Program-made: the position numbers and the translations under genes
From: an uncultured Acidimicrobiaceae bacterium
GTDB lineage: Bacteria > Actinomycetota > Acidimicrobiia > Acidimicrobiales > Bog-793
Direction: 5' to 3'
Length of the DNA: 34,614 nucleotides
NCBI GenBank assembly: GCA_903845085.1
Contig: CAIMWD010000116.1
Span: forward strand, 1 to 34,614
The notes under the pieces: model-generated
The model's database searches: none
Told to the model about the DNA's origin: nothing
Seen by the model: the letters and a program-made list of their open reading frames with translations, nothing else
In this document: piece after piece, positions 8,150 to 17,254 of the stretch
How the letters are laid out: each line of letters starts with the position of its first letter
How positions within the stretch are numbered: position 1 is the first letter of the stretch

Positions 8150-11100
8150 GCACACTCCTTACCGGCCTCTCCCATATGTTGAGCGCTCCCTTTATGGTGC
8201 ACGCGCTTATCGCCGGAGGATGTATCGCGCTTGCCTCTGGTCTCGTCGGATATTTTCTTGTTCTTCGAAATCAGGTGTTCACCGGCGACGCGCTGAGTCA
8301 TGTTGCTTTTACCGGTACACTTCTTGCACTCACGTTGGGAATCGATCTTCGGATTGGCCTCTATCTCGGGTGCCTTGTTGTCGGGCTTGCCATGGCACTC
8401 CTCGCGCGACGGGGAATCCCTGATGATGTGATCATCGGCAATGTCTTCTCTTTCATTTTGGGACTGGGTGTCTTTCTCCTCACCTTCTATTCGACGCACC
8501 AAGAGTCCGGAGGTAACGGGACCGCAGGAATCAACGTGCTCTTTGGATCGATCCTCGGACTCTCTGGCTCTCAGGCTCTCTTCGATTCCATTCTCGCGAT
8601 CGGCGTAATTGTGCTCCTTCTCGTGCTCGGCCGTCCGCTGCTGTTTGCGAGCATCGATGCGGTGGTGGCGGAGGCAAGGGGCATCCCCGTGCGTTCGCTC
8701 GGGGTGATCTTTCTCGCAATCGTTGGCATTACGGCCGGGGAGGCGACCCAGGCGGTAGGGGCGCTGCTTCTTCTCGGACTCCTCGCCGCACCAGCGGCTG
8801 CAGCGCAGGCGATTACCCGTCACCCATTGCGCGCGATGACGCTGAGCGCAATCTTCGCGCTCGTCGCCGTCTGGCTCGGTCTCGCAATCTCTTGCGCGGA
8901 TCCCTCACTGCCGACCAGCTTCTCCATTCTCTCTGTTGTCACGCTCACCTACATCGTTGTCGCCGGCGGAATGGCCCTGCGGCAACGATGTGTTGATCGT
9001 AGAACTCTCCGGCACGGTGATCGGGTGCCTGCCGAGGAGGGGTGGATCCAGCGAGGAGTTGAGGGCGACTCCACGCTGGTGAGGCGTCTGATTGCCAACC
9101 TGCTCGTCACGGCGACGACCGTAGTGAACCTTGTCCTCTTGTGGCCAGAGCATCAACCAGTTGCCTACCTCAATGACAGCGCGCTCCACTCCGAGATGGT
9201 GCGATTTGCAACGCAACAGATCCGTGCCGGGCATCTCCCTCTGACGGGATGGTTCCCCTACCTCGGCGAGGGATCGCCCCTCTTCCTCCACTACCAGAGT
9301 CTTGGCGCCACCATTGGTGGAGCTCTCGGGCTCGCCATCGGACCCGACAATGCCTTCGCATGGCTGCTCTATCTCCTCCTTGCGACCTGGCCGATTAGCG
9401 TCTACCTCGGCGTCCGTTGGCTCGGTTGGAGCCGTCTCGCCGCAGCGCTCGCGGCAGTGCTCTCTCCCTTTGTCATGAGCACACTCGGTATTGGCTACGA
9501 GCAACGGACCTATCTCACCATTGGATACGGACTGTGGAGCCAGCTCTTTGCGATGTGGACACTCCCACTTGCATGGGGACTCGCCTGGCGAGCGATGCAA
9601 TCACGGCGCCATCTCCTCGGTGCAACGCTTGCCATATCCGCGACGATCGCCTTCCATTTTCTTACCGGCTATCTCGCGATCGCGGGAATCGGACTCGCCT
9701 TTGCAGCCTCCGCGACACCGCTGCGCGTTCGCCTTCGACGTTGCGGCGAACTTATCGCTGGGGTAGTACTGACCTCCGCCTGGGTGGTCGTTCCGCTCAT
9801 CGGCCTTAGTAATTACTCCTCCATCAATGAGTTCCTCCAACATGGCCCCGATGTCAATTCCTACGGAGCGCGCCAGGCGCTCGCTTGGCTCCTCACCGGT
9901 GCTCTCTTTGACGCCAACCGACCTATGGTGCTCACCGTCTTCGTCCTGCTCGGGCTCGTCCTCATCATCTGGCGTTCGGCCACCGAGCCGCGCGCGCGCT
10001 ATCTTCTCCTTCTCTTTCTCCTCTCGCTCCTGCTCTTCTTTGGTCCAACGACCTTCTCCCTCCTTCCACATCTCGTACCCGGCGGTCACGACCTCTTCTT
10101 CCGCCGCTTCCTAATGGGCGTCCAACTCGCTGGTCTTATCGCCGCGGGAATCGTGCTCGCCTGGTGCTGGGAGCGCGCACAGCACGTTGCTCGCTGGGCC
10201 CAGCGTGAACTCGCGCTCGGCACCGCGCCTCGAGGAACGCGACTACTCATAACTCTGGTGAGCGCGGCGATCGGGCTCGCGGTACTTGTTGCACCGATGT
10301 GGGGTTCGCTTACCTCGACAACCGCTGCAGAGGCGCAAAATATCTCGACTCAGCGGGCCGCCGACATGCAACAGGGTGCACAGATCGCTCCACTTATCGC
10401 CGACATCACAAGACTCGGCGGACGCGTCTATGCCGGTCTCCCTGTTCCGCCCGATCAGCTCGGTGGATGGGGATCGGAGTTTCAAGTAGGGGCGGTGCCC
10501 GTCTTCAAATACCTCGCGAGTCAAAACATCGACGAGGTGGGATTTACCCTTCGCACCTCCTCACTCATGACCGATCCTGAGGTCTATTTCGACGAAGACC
10601 TCCCTGCGGACTACCCGCTTTTTGGCATCCGATGGCTGCTCTATCCGGCTGGCCGGATCCCGATCGTGCCCGCTCATCTCGTCCTTCGAAGTGGCCCCTA
10701 TCTCCTCTACGAACTCCCCACGGCGGGCCTGTTGCAGCTCGTCACGGTGCAGGGAGCCATTACCGCCAACCGCGGTGATATCGGACTCAAAACCGCCGAT
10801 TTCGTTCGATCAGCGCGCGCATCCGTTCCGGTCTATCCCGCGCTTGCCTACGCCGGCCACCCTGCCCTCCCCGCGACCGGGGCTCCGCTATCGGGAGGAA
10901 AACTAGGCAGCGTCAATCGCGCTTCGATCGACCTTGTCGAGGGCCATGTGAGCGCTTCCGTAATGGTGCGCCGTACCAGCGTCCTCCTGCTGAAGGTCTC
11001 CTATGACCCTGGGTGGCATGCAACCGTGGATGGTCATTCGGTACCAACCGCAATAATCGCACCCGCCTACATCGGCATCCGACTCTCCCCCGGGGCTCAT

Positions 11101-11244
11101 CTCGTTACCCTCACCTATGCGGGAGGGGGCGGTGCAGGACCTCTCCTCGTCCTCGCAGCACTCACGATCCTCCTCCTCCTTGGGCTGCGGTACTGGCAGG
11201 GTCGAGCCAGTCCGGCTGATATCGTGAAGAAAGACCGTGACTGA
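8146..11244 (+). CDS. Fusion ORF: ABC-3 metal permease (about aa 1-285) plus large GT-C / PTPS-related / YfhO-like integral membrane domain (about aa 305-1032)
   Basis: N-terminal half paralogous to the upstream permease (FMVHALIAGGCIALASGLVGYFLVLRNQVFTGDALSHVAFTG; GRPLLFASIDAVVAEARGIPVRSL). The second half has many TM segments, LHSEMVRFATQQIRAGHLPLTGWFPYLGEGSPLFLHYQ, and YfhO-like YDPGWHATVDGHSVPTAIIAPAYIGIRLSPGAHLVTLTY. The frame is continuous through 8941-9120. Confidence 0.8.
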   Translation: MSTLLTGLSHMLSAPFMVHALIAGGCIALASGLVGYFLVLRNQVFTGDALSHVAFTGTLLALTLGIDLRIGLYLGCLVVGLAMALLARRGIPDDVIIGNVFSFILGLGVFLLTFYSTHQESGGNGTAGINVLFGSILGLSGSQALFDSILAIGVIVLLLVLGRPLLFASIDAVVAEARGIPVRSLGVIFLAIVGITAGEATQAVGALLLLGLLAAPAAAAQAITRHPLRAMTLSAIFALVAVWLGLAISCADPSLPTSFSILSVVTLTYIVVAGGMALRQRCVDRRTLRHGDRVPAEEGWIQRGVEGDSTLVRRLIANLLVTATTVVNLVLLWPEHQPVAYLNDSALHSEMVRFATQQIRAGHLPLTGWFPYLGEGSPLFLHYQSLGATIGGALGLAIGPDNAFAWLLYLLLATWPISVYLGVRWLGWSRLAAALAAVLSPFVMSTLGIGYEQRTYLTIGYGLWSQLFAMWTLPLAWGLAWRAMQSRRHLLGATLAISATIAFHFLTGYLAIAGIGLAFAASATPLRVRLRRCGELIAGVVLTSAWVVVPLIGLSNYSSINEFLQHGPDVNSYGARQALAWLLTGALFDANRPMVLTVFVLLGLVLIIWRSATEPRARYLLLLFLLSLLLFFGPTTFSLLPHLVPGGHDLFFRRFLMGVQLAGLIAAGIVLAWCWERAQHVARWAQRELALGTAPRGTRLLITLVSAAIGLAVLVAPMWGSLTSTTAAEAQNISTQRAADMQQGAQIAPLIADITRLGGRVYAGLPVPPDQLGGWGSEFQVGAVPVFKYLASQNIDEVGFTLRTSSLMTDPEVYFDEDLPADYPLFGIRWLLYPAGRIPIVPAHLVLRSGPYLLYELPTAGLLQLVTVQGAITANRGDIGLKTADFVRSARASVPVYPALAYAGHPALPATGAPLSGGKLGSVNRASIDLVEGHVSASVMVRRTSVLLLKVSYDPGWHATVDGHSVPTAIIAPAYIGIRLSPGAHLVTLTYAGGGGAGPLLVLAALTILLLLGLRYWQGRASPADIVKKDRD

Positions 11245-12217
11245 TACTCAACTCAAGATCCAGGTTCCAGGGAATGACCTGATGATGGGCCTCCTTGGCG
11301 AGCGAGACGAGTACCTCCGCGTCATTGAATCTGCCTTCTCGGCTACCTCGATCGGTGTGCGTGGCAACCTCATTACCTTGGAGGGGCCAGAGGCTCCCGC
11401 GGCGCAGCGCGTCTTTGAGGAGCTCGTCGCGCACCTCGAGCGTGGCCTCGCGCTCGATACTCCGCATATCACCCGCACGATCGAGATGGTTCGCGCCAAT
11501 CTGCGACCCTCGGAGATCACGAATCGCGAGGTACTCCGGAGCGCCAACGGCAAGGGCGTCCGCCCTCAGACTCCCGGCCAGCGACGCTATGTCGATGCGA
11601 TCGCGAAACACACCGTGACCTTTGGCATCGGTCCCGCCGGTTCAGGAAAGTCCTATCTCGCCGTCGCGCTCGCTGTGCAGGCGTTACAGGCAAAGCAGAT
11701 CTCTCGGATCATCCTCACCCGACCTGCGGTCGAGGCGGGAGAACGGCTGGGTTTTCTTCCCGGTGACCTCATGGCCAAGGTAGATCCCTACCTTCGTCCC
11801 CTCTATGACGCACTCAACGACATGCTGGAGCCGGAGGGGACGCTGCGACTCATTGAGCGAGGAATCATTGAGATTGCGCCACTCGCCTTTATGAGAGGGC
11901 GCACGTTGAATACGAGCTTCGTCATCCTCGATGAGGCGCAAAATACGACCCCCGAGCAGATGAAGATGTTTCTCACTCGTATCGGCTTTGGCACCAAGGC
12001 GGTCATCACCGGCGATGTAACTCAGGTCGATATCGCGCAGGGACGGTCGGGACTACTCGGACTCGAGAAGATCCTCACCGATGTAGAGGATCTCTCATTT
12101 ATCCATCTCGATAACTCCGACGTCGTTCGACACAAGATCGTCCGCGACATCGTCGCCGCCTATGACCGTGACCACGATCAAAAGGTGGCGCGCGGTGAGG
12201 CGGAGAGAGCGAACTAG
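11237..12217 (+). CDS. phoH: PhoH-like ATPase
   Basis: FGIGPAGSGKSYLAVALAVQAL, ILTRPAVEAGERLGFLPGDLMAKVDPYLRPLYDAL, FVILDEAQNTTPEQMKMFLTRIGFGTKAVITGD. GTG start overlaps the upstream gene. Confidence 0.95.
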   Translation: MTDTQLKIQVPGNDLMMGLLGERDEYLRVIESAFSATSIGVRGNLITLEGPEAPAAQRVFEELVAHLERGLALDTPHITRTIEMVRANLRPSEITNREVLRSANGKGVRPQTPGQRRYVDAIAKHTVTFGIGPAGSGKSYLAVALAVQALQAKQISRIILTRPAVEAGERLGFLPGDLMAKVDPYLRPLYDALNDMLEPEGTLRLIERGIIEIAPLAFMRGRTLNTSFVILDEAQNTTPEQMKMFLTRIGFGTKAVITGDVTQVDIAQGRSGLLGLEKILTDVEDLSFIHLDNSDVVRHKIVRDIVAAYDRDHDQKVARGEAERAN

Positions 12218-12220
12218 CTC

Positions 12221-12742
12221 GTGGCCATCGATGTATTTGTCGCGGACGAGCAAGATGATCATCCGGTCGACGCGAGATGTTGGGCTGATCTCGCACGATC
12301 GGTCCTTGTTGCGCAGGGCGTCCGTGGTGAGGCCGAACTCTCGGTGATCTACGTCGACGAAGCCACGATCGCCTCGCACAATGAGCAATTTCTCCACCAT
12401 CAGGGCCCCACTGATGTGCTCTCCTTCCCGATTGAGGATGACCCCATCGCCTCCGGCCGGGCACCCGATAGCGGTGGGCCGGGGCCGGTCGGAAGAGAAC
12501 ACTCCGATCCCGCACCGACGCTGCTCGGCGACATCCTCATCTGCCCTGCCGTCGCGATGCGCAACGCGCCGGAGCATGCGGGCACCTACGAGGAGGAGCT
12601 CGCGCTCCTTCTCGTGCACGGCATCTTGCATCTGCTCGGGATGGATCACGAGGTCGATGCAGAGGCCGAACGGATGGAGGCTCGCGAACAAGAGCTGTTA
12701 AACACATATTTTCGCGATGGCGTGGAGTCAACCAGTGAGTGA
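12221..12742 (+). CDS. ybeY: Endoribonuclease YbeY (rRNA maturation)
   Basis: Zinc motif HGILHLLGMDH; HHQGPTDVLSFPI; LLGDILICPAVA. GTG start. Confidence 0.93.
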   Translation: MAIDVFVADEQDDHPVDARCWADLARSVLVAQGVRGEAELSVIYVDEATIASHNEQFLHHQGPTDVLSFPIEDDPIASGRAPDSGGPGPVGREHSDPAPTLLGDILICPAVAMRNAPEHAGTYEEELALLLVHGILHLLGMDHEVDAEAERMEAREQELLNTYFRDGVESTSE

Positions 12743-13667
12743 GCCAGAGAGCATCATCGACCGGTTCTTCGCGGAGGACCCGCAGCGTGGCGAACTTGGC
12801 GTCGACCACGACGACGAACATTTCCGTTCAGGATTCGTCTCGATCGTCGGTCGTCCCAATGTGGGTAAGTCGACCCTCATCAACCAGATCCTCGGTGAGA
12901 AGGTTTCGATCATCTCGCCCTCGCCAAATACCACCCGAACCAGCGTCCGCGGGGTACTTAATGGCGAGGGGTTTCAGGCGGTCTTCGTGGACACGCCAGG
13001 TATTCACAAGCCAAGGTCAGCCCTTGGCCGGCGTCTGAATGCCACCGCAACCGACGCCTTCGGCGGCGTGGACCTCTGTCTCTTTGTTGTCGATGCGAGC
13101 GCAAAAATTGGGCCCGGCGATCGCTTTATCGCTGCACAACTTCCGAAGCACACGATCGTTGTCGTCAACAAGATCGATGTGACCAAAGAGAACTCACTTG
13201 TCGAGCAACTCAACCGAGCCGTCGAAGAGTTGGGGTTGCAAGATGCGGAGTACTTCCCGATCTCCGCACGAACCGGAAAGGGAGTACGCGGCCTCGTTGC
13301 CCATCTCGCAAGTCGGCTGCCAGAGGGTCCTCGGTACTATCCGTCAGGGATTGTCCGTGACGCACCTGATGAGTTTTACGTCGCTGAACTCGTGCGCGAG
13401 CAGCTGCTCCGCAATGCTCGGGAGGAGCTCCCCCACTCGATCGCCTGTCGCGTCACCGAGTGGGAGTGGCCCTACATCCGCTGTGAGATTCTTGTCGAGC
13501 GCGAGTCCCAAAAGGCCATTGTCGTCGGCAAGGGTGGTGCCGTGATCAAAGCCGCGGGCGTCGCCGCACGTGCCCAACTACCCGAAGGGGCCTACCTCGA
13601 CCTCATCGTGCGTGTCGAGCGTGACTGGCAAAAACGTCTCGACGTGATCGAGCGTTTGGGCTACTAG
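12735..13667 (+). CDS. era: GTPase Era
   Basis: GRPNVGKSTLINQILGEKVSIISPSPNTTRTSVRGVL, DTPGIHKPRSALGRRLN, NKID, C-terminal KH region IVVGKGGAVIKAAG. Overlaps ybeY by 8 nt. Confidence 0.95.
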   Translation: MSEPESIIDRFFAEDPQRGELGVDHDDEHFRSGFVSIVGRPNVGKSTLINQILGEKVSIISPSPNTTRTSVRGVLNGEGFQAVFVDTPGIHKPRSALGRRLNATATDAFGGVDLCLFVVDASAKIGPGDRFIAAQLPKHTIVVVNKIDVTKENSLVEQLNRAVEELGLQDAEYFPISARTGKGVRGLVAHLASRLPEGPRYYPSGIVRDAPDEFYVAELVREQLLRNAREELPHSIACRVTEWEWPYIRCEILVERESQKAIVVGKGGAVIKAAGVAARAQLPEGAYLDLIVRVERDWQKRLDVIERLGY

Positions 13668-13679
13668 ACCTCGCCGTGC

Positions 13680-15653
13680 TCAATTTGGGCCTTTTTCCGC
13701 GTGGCGTGCCTCCGCATCGATCGTGGCGAGAAAATTACAGGCCTCCGTCCGGTCCTTCGTGCGTCGCATCGGGGGTAATGCGCGGATGAGCTCCCACCGG
13801 TAATTGGCGGTCGCGAGCCGCGAATCCAATACGGCGACGACGCCACGATCCTGCTGCGTTCGGATAAGCCGCCCGGCACCCTGAGCGAGCATGATTCCGG
13901 CGCGTGGAAGATCTATCACCTTGAACGCCGCAGCACCGGCGCGATCGCGACGCGCTGAGAGGAGCGGGTCGTCTGGTCGTGCAAAGGGAATCCGATCGAT
14001 GATCACCAGCGAGAGTGCCGCTCCCGGGATATCGACTCCCTGCCAGAAACCCATCGTCGCAAAGAGACTCGTCGCTGGCTCGGTGGCTATGGCCTCAACG
14101 AGCGATGCCTTCGATCGCTCACCCTGTACCAAGATCGGCAACGAGAGTCGCTCGCGGACCTCTACCGAGACACGCTCCATCACCGCTCTCGAGGTGAACA
14201 GCGCCAGCGTGCGTCCGCCTGCGGCGGTAATGAGCGCAAGAATCTCCTCAACCATCGCCGCCTCCGCAGTCGCAGAGCGGCGATCGGGAAGGTGCGCCGC
14301 ACAGTAGAGAAGTGCCTGATTCGCAAAGTCAAAGGGACTTCCGACATCGAGCGCATCGGTGCGTGAAGCGTGGCTACCGAGATGAGTGCCGAGGTTCAGA
14401 GGCACGGTGGCACTTGTCATGACCACCGGCGTTTTGGCAAAGAGCTCTCGCTCCAAAAGGGGCGCGACATCGATCGGCGCGACCTCAAGGCTCGGGCGCG
14501 CCCCAAATGCAACCCAGACCACCTGATCCTCTGTTGCACCAACAAGATACGCGACCTCATTTCGCAGGCGCGTCAGGGCAAGAATCGCTCGCTGCGTCTT
14601 GGGGTTCTCGACTCCGACTCCCCCTGGCAACGCGGCACGCAGATCGCGATCGAGTCGCTCCAGGCGCCCTTGGAGCAGCTCGACAAAGCGTGCCAACTCA
14701 ATGTCGGTGCCTGCCTCGAATCGATTTCCCTTGCGCGCCTCCAACAGCGTCTCAAGCTCGGTGGCGGAGTCCATCACCAGGAGTGCACTCTCCTCGAGTC
14801 CCTCTCCACGACCTCCTCGCTGCGCTGGAGCGGTCGTCGGTCGCGCGGCTCGCGTCATGGCGGCGATCGCACGTAGACGCCCGGGACCGATAGAGAGCCC
14901 GAGGCTCCGGCTCATAATCTCTTCCAGCTCATGCGCCTCGTCGATGACGAGCACCTCGTGCTCCGGAAGTACCGCTCCATCGCTCGCCAAGTGTGCGCCG
15001 AGCAGGTGCAGGTTGATAACGACGATCTCTGCCTCGGCAGCACGGGCGCGGGCCATCTCGGCGAAGCAGCTTGCGCCAGAGGGGCAGTGAAAGGCGCCAG
15101 GGCATTCCTCGGCCGAGACGGAGACCGATCCCCAGACCCCAGCATCGGGTTCGAAGTCGAGCTCAGCCTGGTCTCCCGTTGGGGTCGTCGCCGACCATTC
15201 CACAATTCGGCGAACCTCGGCAGCACGGGTCCCCGTATCTGCGACCCCACCCTGCTCCGTGAGGAACTCCGCCTGCTCTCCTCGCGCGCCCATCTCGACG
15301 AGTCGTTGCACGCACAGGTAATTCGATCGACCCTTCAAGAGTGCAAAGCGCAATCGCACGCCAACCTTGCCAGCGAGGCTGGGCAGGTCCTTCTCCACCA
15401 GCTGGTGTTGGAGTGCTTTCGTCGCTGTGGCAATGAGGGTCTTCTTGCCCGAGAGCGCTACCGGCACGAGATAGGCAAGCGACTTTCCTGTTCCCGTACC
15501 TGCGCGCACCACGAGATGACGGTCCTCTGCGATCGCCCGGGAGACGGCGAGCGCCATCTCACGCTGTCCCTCGCGAAGCTCACCACCATCGGGGAGGGAG
15601 GCGACCACTCGAGCGAGTGCCGTTGCGGTGGCCTCCTCCGTCGCGCTACTCAC
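13680..15653 (-). CDS. dinG: ATP-dependent DNA helicase, DinG/XPD family with Fe-S cysteine pattern
   Basis: VVRAGTGTGKSLAYLVP, DEAHELEE, SATVPLNLG, Fe-S-type cysteines (NYLC...ECPGAFHCPSGASC). GTG start at 15653, trimmed from the 16100 ORF start because it overlaps the upstream stop as GTGA. Confidence 0.88.
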   Translation of the reverse strand: MSSATEEATATALARVVASLPDGGELREGQREMALAVSRAIAEDRHLVVRAGTGTGKSLAYLVPVALSGKKTLIATATKALQHQLVEKDLPSLAGKVGVRLRFALLKGRSNYLCVQRLVEMGARGEQAEFLTEQGGVADTGTRAAEVRRIVEWSATTPTGDQAELDFEPDAGVWGSVSVSAEECPGAFHCPSGASCFAEMARARAAEAEIVVINLHLLGAHLASDGAVLPEHEVLVIDEAHELEEIMSRSLGLSIGPGRLRAIAAMTRAARPTTAPAQRGGRGEGLEESALLVMDSATELETLLEARKGNRFEAGTDIELARFVELLQGRLERLDRDLRAALPGGVGVENPKTQRAILALTRLRNEVAYLVGATEDQVVWVAFGARPSLEVAPIDVAPLLERELFAKTPVVMTSATVPLNLGTHLGSHASRTDALDVGSPFDFANQALLYCAAHLPDRRSATAEAAMVEEILALITAAGGRTLALFTSRAVMERVSVEVRERLSLPILVQGERSKASLVEAIATEPATSLFATMGFWQGVDIPGAALSLVIIDRIPFARPDDPLLSARRDRAGAAAFKVIDLPRAGIMLAQGAGRLIRTQQDRGVVAVLDSRLATANYRWELIRALPPMRRTKDRTEACNFLATIDAEARHAEKGPN

Positions 15654-17242
15654 CCGTTCAGCGTATCGGGAGAGGCTGATGGCGAGAGATTGTCCCGCGG
15701 GATCACCGCCTTTGCGCGGTAGATACGCCAGTAACTTCCCACCACCATGATCGCGCCCAGCGCAGGGAGCGGCCCGATGTCCACCGCAAAACGGTTGTTC
15801 TCCCCGAGCTCTAACAGTGAGGAGACAAGGAAAAGGTAGGTGGTCGTCAACCAGAGGAAACCGAGGGTGACCCGGGCTGCAGCGGTCAGACGTCGGCGCC
15901 AGATGAGCGGTGGGATTCCAAAGAGCGTCAGGAGGAGGAGCGCGGTCTCTGTATAGGAGATCGTCAGTGGCGCCGGCGCCTGCCCCCCAATCGCTGCATT
16001 GGTAAAGGTGGCCGCGTTGTTCTGTACCGGTTGGAGAAGAATGATGCGATCGAACCAGGTGACCCAGGGCCCGAGGAGGGCTCGGTTTGGTGCCACCCAC
16101 TGATACTGATCCCCCGGTACGACAAAAATACGCACCGCCTTGGAGACCGAGGTGAGATAGGTGAGGGGACGGGCGCGGATGTAGTCAAGGTCGGCGTGGA
16201 GAAAGTCCTGCGAGATGGCGACATAGTTGATGTTGTTGTAGTTGGGGTAGGCGTGCTGATCTCGCGTTGTGCTGTCGAGGATGTGCTGGCCCGTCGGCTG
16301 GTGCGCACTCTGGTACGAGGGCACGTAGAGGTTCACCGGGTCAAAGGGAACCTGAAGTGCGATCGAGGGGAGCTCGTGGCTATTCACCATCGCCGATCGC
16401 TCTACTGGGGTGAGCAAATTAAGCGTCGGTCGGGCGAGGTTCATCCCCAGCCAACTCGACGTCGAGTAGGTCCCGAAGAGTGCAAGGTTCTTGCCATACC
16501 AAAACCCAACCAGGGCGAGTGGAATGGCGAGTACCGCAACGCCCATACGCCATCGACTTCGTGATCGCCACACAATCGGCGCAAGCGCGAGCAGCATCCA
16601 CGGAAGTTGAAAGCTCGAGTTTGCGAGGATCACGAAAGCGAGCGCGAGACAGTAGAGGAGCGCCCACCACCAATTATCTCGCCGCCAAAATTTTATGAGC
16701 GCGAGTGCCGCGACTACCGTCCCCGCAGTTGTTGCATAGGTATAGAAGTACATGTCCTCGTAGAGCAAGAGGGTGGGGTCGGCGGTCAGCAAGAGCGCCA
16801 CCAGAAGTCCCGCGGCACGCGATCCTGTGAGTTCCTCGGTGAGGAATAGGGTGGAGAGCACGATGGTCAGGCCAAGCACCAACATCGCGAGAGAGGCGAG
16901 ATGAGGCTGCACATTTCCGCGAAAGTGCACCAAAACCCCCATCACTAAATTAAAAAGTGGTGGCTGCGCGTGAAGATAGAAGAGACTCGTAAAGAGGTGA
17001 CGTCGAAGCTGGCGAAGATCGAAGAGCTGCCACCAGCCGGAGACGATGGTGAGACGTACCCCAATGAGAAAGGCGGCGAGTCTCGTGATCGCAAACACTG
17101 CGACGACGACGAGCGTCGCGTGGCGCACCATCTGAGCGATAAGGGCACGGCCGAGAACGACAACGGACGACAGAGAGGGAGCACCCGATCGGCCTACCGG
17201 GAGGTCGTCTCCCTCCTCGGTCAATTTCCTCCCCACCCCCAC
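15650..17242 (-). CDS. Polytopic membrane protein, GT39/GT-C-like glycosyltransferase
   Basis: 530 aa with many TM segments. Motif HLFTSLFYLHAQPPLFNLVMG with ...PTLLLYEDMYFYTYATTAG. Confidence 0.7.
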   Translation of the reverse strand: MGVGRKLTEEGDDLPVGRSGAPSLSSVVVLGRALIAQMVRHATLVVVAVFAITRLAAFLIGVRLTIVSGWWQLFDLRQLRRHLFTSLFYLHAQPPLFNLVMGVLVHFRGNVQPHLASLAMLVLGLTIVLSTLFLTEELTGSRAAGLLVALLLTADPTLLLYEDMYFYTYATTAGTVVAALALIKFWRRDNWWWALLYCLALAFVILANSSFQLPWMLLALAPIVWRSRSRWRMGVAVLAIPLALVGFWYGKNLALFGTYSTSSWLGMNLARPTLNLLTPVERSAMVNSHELPSIALQVPFDPVNLYVPSYQSAHQPTGQHILDSTTRDQHAYPNYNNINYVAISQDFLHADLDYIRARPLTYLTSVSKAVRIFVVPGDQYQWVAPNRALLGPWVTWFDRIILLQPVQNNAATFTNAAIGGQAPAPLTISYTETALLLLTLFGIPPLIWRRRLTAAARVTLGFLWLTTTYLFLVSSLLELGENNRFAVDIGPLPALGAIMVVGSYWRIYRAKAVIPRDNLSPSASPDTLNG

Positions 17243-17254
17243 GTGCGTAAAAAC

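Noticed and set aside
8086-8823. 245-aa minus-strand ORF rich in Glu/Arg/Lys
   Set aside because: Antisense shadow of the permease genes caused by high-GC codon bias; charged low-complexity composition and no recognisable motifs.
8905-10089. 231-aa and 162-aa minus-strand ORFs opposite the permease/GT-C fusion
   Set aside because: Shadow ORFs; charged sequences with no family features, while the plus strand codes for a clear membrane protein.
14931-15722. 263-aa plus-strand ORF opposite dinG
   Set aside because: Overlaps conserved helicase motifs on the minus strand; no protein signature.
13680-16100. Full-length 806-aa reading of the DinG ORF
   Set aside because: The first ~149 residues are out-of-frame translation of the upstream membrane-protein gene and are not helicase-like. 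GTG 15653, overlapping the upstream stop, is the better start.
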